DNA of 64,000 nucleotides from Actinomadura rudentiformis (GTDB taxonomy: Bacteria; Actinomycetota; Actinomycetes; Streptosporangiales; Streptosporangiaceae), in NCBI RefSeq assembly GCF_008923185.1, contig NZ_WBMT01000002.1, positions 248,001-312,000 on the forward strand, given 5' to 3'. Position 1 is the stretch's first letter; every line of letters begins with the position of its first letter. The position numbers and the translations under genes are program-made. Below the pieces are notes generated by a model. The model was given only the letters and a program-made list of their open reading frames with translations, ran no database searches and was not told the origin of the DNA. Shown here piece by piece: positions 45,305 through 53,364 of the stretch.

Positions 45305-46021
45305 GTGAGCACACTCGTCGTCGTACCGGCGCTCAACGAGGAGCACGCCATCGCAGGCGTCCTCAGGGAGCTCGCTCTCTACTGTCCGGACGCCGACGTG
45401 CTCGTCATCGACGACGGCTCGACGGACGGCACCGCCGCCGCGGCGGCGGCCCTGAGCGTCCCCGTCGTGCGGCTGCCCTTCAACCTGGGTGTCGGCGGTG
45501 CCATGCGCGCCGGATACCGGTATGCGCAGCGCCACGGGTACCAGGCCGTGGTCCAGGTGGACGCCGACGGCCAGCACGACGCCTCCTACATCCCGCGGCT
45601 CGTCGCCGAACTGGAGACCGCGGACCTGGTCATCGGCGCCCGCTTCGCCGGAGAGGGCGCGTACTCGGCCGGACGCGGACCACGCCGCTGGGCGATGAGC
45701 CTGCTCGCGGGCGTCCTGTCCAGGCTGGCCGGAACGCGGCTCACGGACACCACGAGCGGCTTCCGGGCCGCGGGCCCCCGGGCCGTCCAGCTGTTCGCCG
45801 AGCACTACCCGGCCGAGTACCTCGGCGACACGGTCGAGTCGACGGTCATCGCCCTGCGGTCCGGCCAACGGGTCAGGCAGGTGCCGGTCGCGATGCGGCC
45901 ACGGGCGGCCGGGCAGGCCAGCCAGTCCTCCCTGCGAGCGACGATCTACCTGCTGCGCGCCGTCGTCGCGCTCGGGCTGGCGCTGGTGCGCCGCTGGACG
46001 CCGAGGTCATCCGCGGCATGA
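45305..46021 (+). CDS. GT2 glycosyltransferase (polyprenol-phosphate sugar synthase-like), copy 2
   Basis: 238 residues from GTG 45305 (VSTLVVVPALNEEHAIAG). The same motifs as copy 1: VIDDGSTDG, QVDADGQHD, TSGFRAAGPRAVQ, RRWTPRSSAA at the end. Protein identity with copy 1 is high throughout; DNA identity becomes nearly complete only at the 3' end. The start is uncertain because the strong SD fits an ATC at 45293 better than this GTG. The ATGA overlap with the DUF2304 gene is kept. Confidence 0.78.
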   Translation: MSTLVVVPALNEEHAIAGVLRELALYCPDADVLVIDDGSTDGTAAAAAALSVPVVRLPFNLGVGGAMRAGYRYAQRHGYQAVVQVDADGQHDASYIPRLVAELETADLVIGARFAGEGAYSAGRGPRRWAMSLLAGVLSRLAGTRLTDTTSGFRAAGPRAVQLFAEHYPAEYLGDTVESTVIALRSGQRVRQVPVAMRPRAAGQASQSSLRATIYLLRAVVALGLALVRRWTPRSSAA

Positions 46022-46410
46022 AGGCCTATCACCTCGGACTCATCGGCGCCGCGATCGCCCTCCTCGTCATCTTCGAGATGTTGCGCCGCCGCAGGCTCCG
46101 CGAGAAGTACGCGATCACCTGGGTCGTCCTGGCCGTCTTCATCGTGCTCATCGCGGCATTCCCCGGCATCCTCACCTGGGCCGCCGACCTCACCGGGGTC
46201 GAGGTCCCCGCGAACCTGCTGTTCTTCGGCGCGAGCCTGCTCCTACTCGCCATGAACGTGCAACTCAGCTCCGAAGTGAGCCGCCTGGAGGACAAGGTCC
46301 GCACCCTCGCCGAAGAACTCGGCCTCCAACGACTGCGCATCCAGCAGATCGAACAACGGGCGGATCAGCCCGAGCCGGCCGGATCGGCCGAGCCTGCCGA
46401 CACCTCCTGA
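46018..46410 (+). CDS. DUF2304 small membrane protein, copy 2
   Basis: 130 residues, three helices and a coiled-coil tail, as in copy 1. The DNA between 46106 and 46340 matches copy 1 almost base for base, silent sites included, while the last 20 codons diverge (QIEQRADQPEPAGS). No intact flippase gene follows; instead a relic lies at 46441-46565. Confidence 0.85.
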   Translation: MKAYHLGLIGAAIALLVIFEMLRRRRLREKYAITWVVLAVFIVLIAAFPGILTWAADLTGVEVPANLLFFGASLLLLAMNVQLSSEVSRLEDKVRTLAEELGLQRLRIQQIEQRADQPEPAGSAEPADTS

Positions 46411-46440
46411 CGGCACGGACGAGTACGCCAGCCGCCTCCG

Positions 46441-46565
46441 GACCGCTGCCGTCATAACGCCACCGGCCAGGCCGCCGCGCCGGCCGTCTTCACCCTCACC
46501 TGCCTGATTCCTTGCCGGCCCCGCACAGGGTCGAGCCGCCCCTCAGTGCGCCGTGGCCACCGGTC
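46441..46565 (+). pseudogene. Relic of the flippase gene 3' end
   Basis: Reading from 46441 gives D-R-C-R-H-N-A-T-G-Q-A-A-A-P-A-V-F-T-L-T-C-L-I-P. This aligns without gaps to E-R-H-R-D-N-G-L-G-W-A-V-A-L-A-T-F-V-L-A-C-L-V-P near residue 370-393 of the flippase at 32593. The next part (GCACAGGGTCGAGC exact, then TGCGCCGTGGC) continues the match with a 1-nt gap and a 7-nt gap. The rest of the gene is gone. Confidence 0.6.
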
Positions 46566-46598
46566 TGTCGAGCGCGCGCGTCTTGATGGAGTGATCTC

Positions 46599-48608
46599 TT
46601 GATCAACCGTATCCTCGACCGGTTCTCGGATCTTGCGGTCGTGGCGTTCGCGGTATGGACGGCCGTGTACCACGTGGGACTGCTGGTCACTCCGCGCACC
46701 TGGGTCTTACTGACCTGCTGGCTCGTGGTGCTCGCGATCCTGGGCGGGCTGTACGCGTGGCGGCTCACGCCCGAGCCGTCCGAACGAGCGACGGAACGAG
46801 CCGCGGGCGCTTCCGTCGACCGGCCGCCCCTCGGCTACTGGGCGTTCGCCGCCATCGCGACCGGCGTGGTCGCGGGAGCGGCGGCGGGGCTCCACAAGTC
46901 CGGTGTCCCGTGGTGGCTGGTCTGGGTGGCCGGGCTGCTGAGCGTCGCGGCCACCGCAGTGGTCTTCGTCAGCGGCCGGGTCGGCCCGCAGATCTTGCGA
47001 GACGGGAACGACGCGGACCAGCCCGCACGCGGTTTGACTGCGGTGCCAGTGCTGACGGCAGTGGGATTCGCGATCGGTTCGCTCTTCCTCATCAACACCG
47101 ATGGTGACGACGCGTTCTTCGTGTCCCGCTCGGTGTGGACCGCCGCCCATGGCCGCATCGCGCTCCAGGACGTCATCTTCACGCAGGGCGAGATCCCGCC
47201 GATCGCGGGCGAGCCGCCGGTCTCCTCGATCGAGGTCCTGGTCGGGGCGCTGGCACGGGAACTGGGGGTGCCCGCGGCGTCCCTCCTGTGGTACGTCGTG
47301 CTGCCCGTGGTCGTCTTTCTCGCGGTCTGGGCGCTGTGGCGGCTGGTCCGGGAATGGGCACCGCGGCGCCTGCTCGCGTGCTTCGCGGTCGCCGTGGTCT
47401 ATCTGGTCTGGTCGGGCGAGAGCGCGGGCTCGCTGGGGGCGTTCCACCTGCTGCGCATGTGGCAGGGCAAGGCGATGTTCGTGTCGGCGCTCATCCCGTT
47501 GCTGTACGTCTATCTGACCCGCTGGGCGGAGCGGCGTTCACCGGCTGCGCTCGGGCTGGCCGCGGCCGCGGGCGTCGCGGCGACCGGGCTGTCGTCCACG
47601 GCGGCGCTCCTCGTCCCGCTCGTCGTCGCGGCGGTGGCGGCACCGCTGATCATCACGGGCCGGGTGCGCGCCGGGCTGGCGGCCACGGCGGCACTGGCCT
47701 ACCCGGTCGGCGCGGGCCTGCTGGTCACGCTCACCCACAGCGGTAGCGCGATGGTCGAGGGGCACGCCGACGGCGCGGCCGGCAGCTACTCGAAGGTCCT
47801 GCTCGCCGGAGTGCTCGGCGTGATCGGCGGATGTGCGCTCTGGCTGGGTCCGTGGCTGGCCCGCCCGGGTGTCCCGGCACTGATCACTGGTGGCGTCGCG
47901 GCCGTCACCACCGTGCTGCTCGTGAACGGGCTGCTGGAGTTCATGGGCTCCGCGACGGGCGCCGGACCCGTGATGTGGCGCACGATGTGGGTCGTACCCG
48001 CGCCCGTGCTGGTCGGCCTGCTCGCCACCGTCGCCCTTCCCAGGGCACTCGCGCACGCCAAGGCGAGCCGGTGGTTCGCGCTGGCGCCTGCCGGGCTCGT
48101 CTCCATCGCCCTTGTGGTGGGTGGGCTGCCGCTCTGGACGCCGGACGCCGGGACGCTCGTCGAAGACCGCCCCTCCTGGAAGGCCGTACCCAAGGAACTG
48201 CGGACATCGCGGATGGTGGTGAACGCGGCCAAGGAACGCGGCGGAGGCGTGGTGTTGATGCCGCAGCGCTACATGCGCACGGTTCCGATGTTCGCGATCA
48301 AGGTCAACGCCGTCAGCCCCAACAGCCATCACCTCCACATCCTCGGCGCGTCTCGGTCGTTCACCAACGACCGGAGGCTGCTCCACGAGCTGGTCCAGTC
48401 ACCCCGGGGCCCCAAGCCGGACGCCGGGGCCGTACGCGACGCGCTGCACCGGGTCGAGGTCACCGTGGCCTGCGCGTACCACACCGACCAGGCGGCGCTG
48501 CGGCTCATCGCCGCCGCCGGCTACGGCGGGCAGCGCAAGGTCGGCGGCCTTGGCTGCCTCTTCGCGGGCGGCTCCCAACAAGACCCTGACCCTCCAGCGA
48601 AACCCTGA
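46599..48608 (+). CDS. Polytopic membrane protein, possible DUF6077/GT-C type
   Basis: 669 residues from TTG 46599 (GGAG 7 nt upstream). About fourteen hydrophobic helices. The loop INTDGDDAFFVSRSVWTAA has the acidic pair typical of GT-C active sites, and GEPPVSSIEVLVGALARELG follows. A soluble C-terminal 150 residues end in GLGCLFAGG. The DUF6077 label is a recollection, not a match. It carries a TTA leucine codon at 46707-46709, the only in-frame one I noticed in the window, so expression could depend on the rare tRNA (bldA-like control). Confidence 0.55.
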   Translation: MINRILDRFSDLAVVAFAVWTAVYHVGLLVTPRTWVLLTCWLVVLAILGGLYAWRLTPEPSERATERAAGASVDRPPLGYWAFAAIATGVVAGAAAGLHKSGVPWWLVWVAGLLSVAATAVVFVSGRVGPQILRDGNDADQPARGLTAVPVLTAVGFAIGSLFLINTDGDDAFFVSRSVWTAAHGRIALQDVIFTQGEIPPIAGEPPVSSIEVLVGALARELGVPAASLLWYVVLPVVVFLAVWALWRLVREWAPRRLLACFAVAVVYLVWSGESAGSLGAFHLLRMWQGKAMFVSALIPLLYVYLTRWAERRSPAALGLAAAAGVAATGLSSTAALLVPLVVAAVAAPLIITGRVRAGLAATAALAYPVGAGLLVTLTHSGSAMVEGHADGAAGSYSKVLLAGVLGVIGGCALWLGPWLARPGVPALITGGVAAVTTVLLVNGLLEFMGSATGAGPVMWRTMWVVPAPVLVGLLATVALPRALAHAKASRWFALAPAGLVSIALVVGGLPLWTPDAGTLVEDRPSWKAVPKELRTSRMVVNAAKERGGGVVLMPQRYMRTVPMFAIKVNAVSPNSHHLHILGASRSFTNDRRLLHELVQSPRGPKPDAGAVRDALHRVEVTVACAYHTDQAALRLIAAAGYGGQRKVGGLGCLFAGGSQQDPDPPAKP

Positions 48609-48657
48609 CGCCTCCTGGCGTACGACCGTCGTTCGCCAAGGCGGTCCACCATCTCCG

Positions 48658-48715
48658 GGATGACCGTCCTCCAGCCCCCACCCCCCACCAATCAAACGAC
48701 GAGCTTCGCTCGGCG
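48658..48715 (+). repeat. Interspersed repeat, copy A
   Basis: GATGACCGTCCTCCAGCCCC..., then CCACCA, then GACGAGCTTCGCTCGGCG with a small hairpin (CGAGC-TTC-GCTCG). It matches 54787-54842 over about 57 bp with few changes. Here it provides the ATG and first 19 codons of the cupin gene. Confidence 0.8.
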
Positions 48716-49085
48716 GCCCCCAGCGACCGACCTCAGAACCGAACTGGCGATCATCACCGACGAGCGGCCCTGGGGGCGCTTCGAGCGGTTCACGCTGAAC
48801 GAGCAGTCCACCGTGAAGATCATCCACGTGGCGCCGGGGCAGCGGCTGAGCCTGCAGCGGCACCGCCACCGGGACGAGCTGTGGGTGGCGCTGGACCGCG
48901 GCGCGGTGTTCGAGGTGGCGGGGCAGCGGATCGAGCCCGAGGTCGGCGAGCGGGTGCTGATCAAGGCCGGTGACACGCACCGGATGGGCTCGTCGGGACC
49001 GGCCGTGCGCGTACTGGAGATCGCCTTCGGCGAGTTCGACGAGGACGACATCGAACGCCTCGAAGACGCCTACGGCCGCACCTGA
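48660..49085 (+). CDS. Phosphomannose-isomerase type II-like cupin
   Basis: 141 residues. The core (about 30-130) is a single cupin with a metal set RHRHRDELW (His, His, Glu) and a second His in GDTHRMGSS. WGRFERF and RLSLQRHRHR are typical of the C-terminal isomerase domain of ManC-type bifunctional enzymes. As a stand-alone protein it would interconvert fructose 6-phosphate and mannose 6-phosphate. The first 20 residues come from an interspersed repeat (copy A), and no other start codon exists before the core. It is followed 23 bp later by the acyltransferase gene. Confidence 0.75.
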   Translation: MTVLQPPPPTNQTTSFARRPPATDLRTELAIITDERPWGRFERFTLNEQSTVKIIHVAPGQRLSLQRHRHRDELWVALDRGAVFEVAGQRIEPEVGERVLIKAGDTHRMGSSGPAVRVLEIAFGEFDEDDIERLEDAYGRT

Positions 49086-49108
49086 CCCCTATGTGACCGA
49101 GGACCGAC

Positions 49109-50212
49109 GTGAGCCGACGTGACGCCGTCGTGACGACCGCCGAGGCGGCGCCGGCGGGCAAGCGGGCGCGGGATCCCTTCTTCGACAACGCCAAGTTCGT
49201 GGCGATCGTGCTCGTGGTGGCCGGCCATGCCATCGGCGGGCTGCGGGACGTGCCCGCCGCGCGGGCGGTCTACGTCTTCATCTACATGTTCCACATGCCG
49301 GTGTTCATCCTGCTCACCGGCTACCTGTCGCGTGGCTTCACGCTGGCCGGCGGCCGGGTGCGCAAGCTCACCGTGCAGCTGGTCGTGCCCTACGTGCTCT
49401 TCGAGGCCCTCTTCTCGCTCTATTTCTGGGCGACGACGAACAAGCCTCTGGAGTTCAGCCTGCTGCGACCGACGTTCGTGATGTGGTTCCTGATGGCCGT
49501 CTTCCTGTGGCGGCTGTCGACGCCCGTGTGGAAGCAGCTCCGCTGGCCGTTCGCCATCGCGCTGGGCATATCGCTCCTGTCGTACATGACGGAGATGCCC
49601 AAGGAGCTGAGCCTGCACCGCATGTTCGGTCTGCTCCCCTTCTATGTACTGGGCACACTGCTCCGCCCGGAGCACTTCCAGGCGCTAAGGACGCCGCGGG
49701 CGAAGGTCGTCGGCACCGCGGCCCTGCTGGCCGGGCTGCTCTTCATCAGCACGGTGGGCCGCAAGCTGCCGCACCAGTGGGTCTACTGGGACAGCGGCCA
49801 TGAGGCGCTCGGCGTCGGCAACCTCATGGGGACCCTGATCCGGACCGGCATGTTCGGGCTCTCGATGGCCCTCACGTTCGCCTTCCTGGCAGTGGTCCCG
49901 GCACGGCACCTGTGGTTCACCGTGCTGGGCGCCACCACGCTGTACGCGTACCTGCTCCACGACTTCGCCGTCCGCACGTTCATGATCTATTTCGGCTGGT
50001 ACGAGCTGGAATGGCTGCACACGCTGCCCGGCGTCACGCTGGTGGCCGTCGCGGGCTGCGTTCTGGCGACCGTGCTCTGCACCCCGCCGGTCGTCCGAAC
50101 CACCCGGTTCCTCGTCGAGCCCAGACTGACCTGGCTTTTCGCTCCAGCGCAGCCGTCCTTGCCGACGCCCCGGAGCGTCCACCGGAGCGCTCACCCGAGC
50201 GGCAAGCCTTAG
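49109..50212 (+). CDS. Acyltransferase family 3 membrane protein, second copy
   Basis: 367 residues from GTG 49109. RDPFFDNAKFVAIVLVVAGHAIGG and VFIYMFHMPVFILLTGYLSRG match the protein at 22134 strongly, and about ten helices follow. The long Ala/Pro-rich start of that protein is missing. Placed directly before neuA, it probably O-acetylates the nonulosonic-acid polymer or its carrier-linked precursor. Confidence 0.85.
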   Translation: MSRRDAVVTTAEAAPAGKRARDPFFDNAKFVAIVLVVAGHAIGGLRDVPAARAVYVFIYMFHMPVFILLTGYLSRGFTLAGGRVRKLTVQLVVPYVLFEALFSLYFWATTNKPLEFSLLRPTFVMWFLMAVFLWRLSTPVWKQLRWPFAIALGISLLSYMTEMPKELSLHRMFGLLPFYVLGTLLRPEHFQALRTPRAKVVGTAALLAGLLFISTVGRKLPHQWVYWDSGHEALGVGNLMGTLIRTGMFGLSMALTFAFLAVVPARHLWFTVLGATTLYAYLLHDFAVRTFMIYFGWYELEWLHTLPGVTLVAVAGCVLATVLCTPPVVRTTRFLVEPRLTWLFAPAQPSLPTPRSVHRSAHPSGKP

Positions 50213-50337
50213 GGAGGACGACAGCGCCCGTTCATGTTCGGGACACAGAACCGCAGAACTGCGTCCCTAACGTCTGGGGCTCCGGGGCAGCCACCGGTCG
50301 ACCAGGGCTCCCCACCCCTTACCACCTGAGGAAACAC

Positions 50338-51522
50338 GTGCGTGTCGTCTGCATCATCCCTGCGCGCGGCGGCTCGAAGGGCGTTCCCCGAAAGAACCTC
50401 GCCCGCATCGGCGGCCGCAGCCTCGTGACCCGTGCCGTCCAGTCGGCGCTCGCCGCACCGCGCATCGACGCGGTCGTGGTCAGCACCGACGACGCCAAGA
50501 TCGCCGCCGAGGCGCGCGGCGCCGGCGCCCGCGTGGTGGACCGTCCCGGAGACATCAGCGGAGACACCGCCTCCTCCGAGTCGGCGCTCCTGCACGCGCT
50601 TGACCAGATCGAGGAGAGCCCGGAGGTGACGGTCATGGTGCAGTGCACCAGCCCGTTCATCGACCCGGCCGATCTGGACGCCGCCGTGGGCCGCGTGCTG
50701 GACGGCGTGGCGGACAGCGTCTTCGCGGCGATGGAGTCCCACGAGTTCCAGTGGCGCGAGGTCGACGACCGGGGCGTCACCGCTGTCGGCCACGACGCCA
50801 CCCAGCGGCCGCGACGCCAGGACCGGCCCGTCCACTACCGCGAGACCGGCGCCTTCTACGTGATGCGCACCGCGGAGCTGCGCGTCCTGAAGCACCGCTT
50901 CTTCGGCCACATCGCGGCGCAGCCCGTCCCGCCCGAGCACGCCATCGAGGTGGACACCGCGACGGACCTGGCGCTTGCCCGCGCCATCGCGCCGATCGCC
51001 GAGCCGCCGGAGTCCCTGGTCGTGGACGCGGTGGTGACCGACTTCGACGGCGTGCACACCGACGACCGGGCCTGGGTGGACCAGGACGGCACGGAGAGCG
51101 TGGCCGTCAGCCGCTCCGACGGCATGGGGGTCTCGCTGCTGCGCCGCGCCGGCGTACCGCTGCTGATCCTGTCGACCGAGGTCAATCCGGTGGTGGCGGC
51201 GCGCGCCCGCAAGCTCAAGGTGCCGGTGCTGCACGGCCTGGAGGACAAGGCCGCGGCGCTGCGCAAGTGGATGGCCGACGAGGGCTACGACCCGGCGCGG
51301 GTCGCCTATGTCGGCAACGACGTCAACGATCTCGGCTGCCTGGCACTCGTCGGCTGGCCGATCGCCGTTCCCGGCTCCCACCCCGAGGTGCTGGCGGCGG
51401 CACGCATCACCCTCACCCGTCCCGGCGGCGCCGGGGCGGTCCGCGAACTCTGCGACCGGATCCTGCGGGCACGCGGGACCTCGGCGCGGACCGAACAGCA
51501 ATCCAAGGACGGCGACATATGA
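50338..51522 (+). CDS. neuA: CMP-nonulosonate cytidylyltransferase fused to a KdsC-like HAD phosphatase
   Basis: 394 residues from GTG 50338 (SD GAGGA). Residues 1-225: NeuA-type cytidylyltransferase with IIPARGGSKGVPRKNL, and VQCTSPF and GAFYVMRT further on. Residues 230-390: HAD phosphatase with DFDGVHTD (nucleophile D235, general acid D237), ILSTEVN, K in GLEDKAAAL, and GNDVNDLGCL. KdsC relatives remove the phosphate from the 8- or 9-phosphate of ulosonic acids. The fusion therefore covers the last two steps, dephosphorylation and CMP activation. The stop overlaps the neuB start by ATGA. Confidence 0.92.
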   Translation: MRVVCIIPARGGSKGVPRKNLARIGGRSLVTRAVQSALAAPRIDAVVVSTDDAKIAAEARGAGARVVDRPGDISGDTASSESALLHALDQIEESPEVTVMVQCTSPFIDPADLDAAVGRVLDGVADSVFAAMESHEFQWREVDDRGVTAVGHDATQRPRRQDRPVHYRETGAFYVMRTAELRVLKHRFFGHIAAQPVPPEHAIEVDTATDLALARAIAPIAEPPESLVVDAVVTDFDGVHTDDRAWVDQDGTESVAVSRSDGMGVSLLRRAGVPLLILSTEVNPVVAARARKLKVPVLHGLEDKAAALRKWMADEGYDPARVAYVGNDVNDLGCLALVGWPIAVPGSHPEVLAAARITLTRPGGAGAVRELCDRILRARGTSARTEQQSKDGDI

Positions 51523-52409
51523 GCTCGGCAGTGGACACCCGCACCGTGCGGATCGGCACCAGCGAGGTCGGCGAGGGACACCCCGTCTACGTCATCGGTG
51601 AGATCGGCATCAACCACAACGGCGACGTGGACATCGCCCGCCGTCTGATCAACATCGCGGCCGACGCCGGTTGCCAGGCGGTCAAGTTCCAGAAGCGCAC
51701 GCCGGAGATCTGCGTGCCGGTCGAGCAGCGCGACAAGATCCGCCAGACTCCGTGGGGCGAGATGACCTACATGGAGTACAAGGAGCGGGTCGAGTTCGGC
51801 ATCGACGAGTACCAGCAGATCGCCAAGTACGCCGCCGACCGCGGCATCGACTGGTTCGCCTCGCCGTGGGACGTGCCGTCGGTCGAGTTCCTGGAGGAGC
51901 TCGACGTCGTCACGCACAAGGTCGCCTCGGCCTCGGTCACCGACCACGAGCTGCTGCGCGCGCTGGCAGCCACGGGCAAGCCGATCATCCTGTCCACCGG
52001 CATGTCGACGCTCGACGAGATCGACGCCGCGGTGGAGATCCTCGGCACCGAGCGGCTGGTCATCCTGCACTCCACCTCGACCTACCCGCTCCCTCCCGAG
52101 GAGGCCAATCTCCGCACGATCGGCACGCTCCGGCAGCGGTACGGCGTGCCGGTCGGCTACTCCGGCCACGAGCGCGGGCTGCAGATCTCGCTGGCGGCCG
52201 TCACGATGGGCGCGGTCATGGTCGAACGCCACATCACCTTGGACCGCACCATGTGGGGCTCCGACCACGCCGCCTCGCTGGAGCCGACCGGCCTGGAGCA
52301 CCTCGTCCGCGACATCCGCATCATCGGCGAGGCCCTCGGTGACGGCGACAAGCGGGTGTTCCCCGGTGAGGAGGAGCCGCGAGCCCGCCTGCGCCGGACC
52401 ACGGTCTGA
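51519..52409 (+). CDS. neuB: NeuB-family nonulosonate (9-phosphate) synthase lacking the SAF domain
   Basis: 296 residues. The NeuB TIM barrel is complete: GEIGINHNGD near residue 27, AVKFQKRTPE, FASPWDVPSVEFLE, and GYSGHERGL. It condenses phosphoenolpyruvate with a hexose or hexose 6-phosphate. Canonical NeuB enzymes have about 345 residues with a C-terminal SAF (antifreeze-like) domain. Here the chain ends at EEEPRARLRRTTV, where that domain should begin. The SAF domain supplies the Arg that contacts the N-acetyl group of ManNAc, so its loss fits a substrate without that group, such as mannose 6-phosphate (giving Kdn 9-phosphate). Confidence 0.92.
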   Translation: MSSAVDTRTVRIGTSEVGEGHPVYVIGEIGINHNGDVDIARRLINIAADAGCQAVKFQKRTPEICVPVEQRDKIRQTPWGEMTYMEYKERVEFGIDEYQQIAKYAADRGIDWFASPWDVPSVEFLEELDVVTHKVASASVTDHELLRALAATGKPIILSTGMSTLDEIDAAVEILGTERLVILHSTSTYPLPPEEANLRTIGTLRQRYGVPVGYSGHERGLQISLAAVTMGAVMVERHITLDRTMWGSDHAASLEPTGLEHLVRDIRIIGEALGDGDKRVFPGEEEPRARLRRTTV

Positions 52410-52419
52410 GGGACGGAGC

Positions 52420-53364
52420 GTGACCCCAGCGCTCTCGGTCGTCATCCCGGCCCGCGACGTCGCGCCCCATCTGGACGATCTGCTCCGCGGGCTGGCCGCC
52501 AACGCCCGCGCCGACGTCGAGTTCATCGTGATCGACGACGGCTCCGCGGACCGTACGCCGGAGATCCTCGGAGAGGCCCGCCTCGACGGCCTCACGGTGG
52601 TCCGCAACGACCGTCCCACCGGCGTCGCGGCGGCCCGCAACCAGGGCTTGGCCCTGTCGTCGGGCCGGTACATCACGTACCTGGACGCCGACGACTACGT
52701 CATGCCGGGCTACTACACCGACCTCCTGGCGGCGATCGAGGGCCTGGGCTGCGACTTCGTGCGCGTCGACCACGTACAGGTGACCGGGACCCGCCGCATC
52801 CCCGAGCCGGCCCCGATGGGCCGGCGCGGGGTGGTCCTCGACCCCCGGGACGGGATCCTCCCGGTGCACGAGAACTCCATGGTCGACTATCCGGCGATCT
52901 GGGCCGGCATCTACCGGCGGGAACTCGGCGACCTGCTCACCATGGACGAACGGCTGCACACCGCCGAAGACCGCCCGTGGGTCTGGCGGCTGCACCGGGA
53001 GGCGACCTCCTACGCGGTCGTCTCCCTGGCCGGGCTGCACTACCGCCAGAGAGCGGGCTCCCTACGCCAGATCGGCGACGAACGCCAGCTGCACTTCTTC
53101 GACGCGTTCGACCAGGTGATCCGGGATCTGGCGGACGACCCCGACAGGGAGAGCTTCCTGCGCAAGGCGGCCCGCACGTACTGCGCGATCATCGCGTTCC
53201 ACCTCAAACGACGAGACCGCCTGTCCCCCGAGCTCAGAGAGCGACTCTACGAACGCGGCCGGACAGCCCTGCAGTCCCTGCCGGAGGAGACCCTGGCCGA
53301 GACACTGCCGGGCATGGGCGCCGAACGGGAGCGCCTCTTCGCCGACCTGCTGGGGGTCACATGA
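52420..53364 (+). CDS. GT2 glycosyltransferase, first of a tandem pair
   Basis: 314 residues from GTG 52420 (GGACGGAG upstream). GT2 domain: VVIPARDVAPHLDDLL, IDDGSADRTP, LDADDYVMP. A HTAEDRPW-WRLHREA segment marks the acceptor side. It overlaps the polysialyltransferase-family gene by ATGA. A close paralogue follows at 54907. These short GT2 proteins always precede a polysialyltransferase-family partner here, so the two may act as an initiator-polymerase or alternating pair. Confidence 0.85.
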   Translation: MTPALSVVIPARDVAPHLDDLLRGLAANARADVEFIVIDDGSADRTPEILGEARLDGLTVVRNDRPTGVAAARNQGLALSSGRYITYLDADDYVMPGYYTDLLAAIEGLGCDFVRVDHVQVTGTRRIPEPAPMGRRGVVLDPRDGILPVHENSMVDYPAIWAGIYRRELGDLLTMDERLHTAEDRPWVWRLHREATSYAVVSLAGLHYRQRAGSLRQIGDERQLHFFDAFDQVIRDLADDPDRESFLRKAARTYCAIIAFHLKRRDRLSPELRERLYERGRTALQSLPEETLAETLPGMGAERERLFADLLGVT

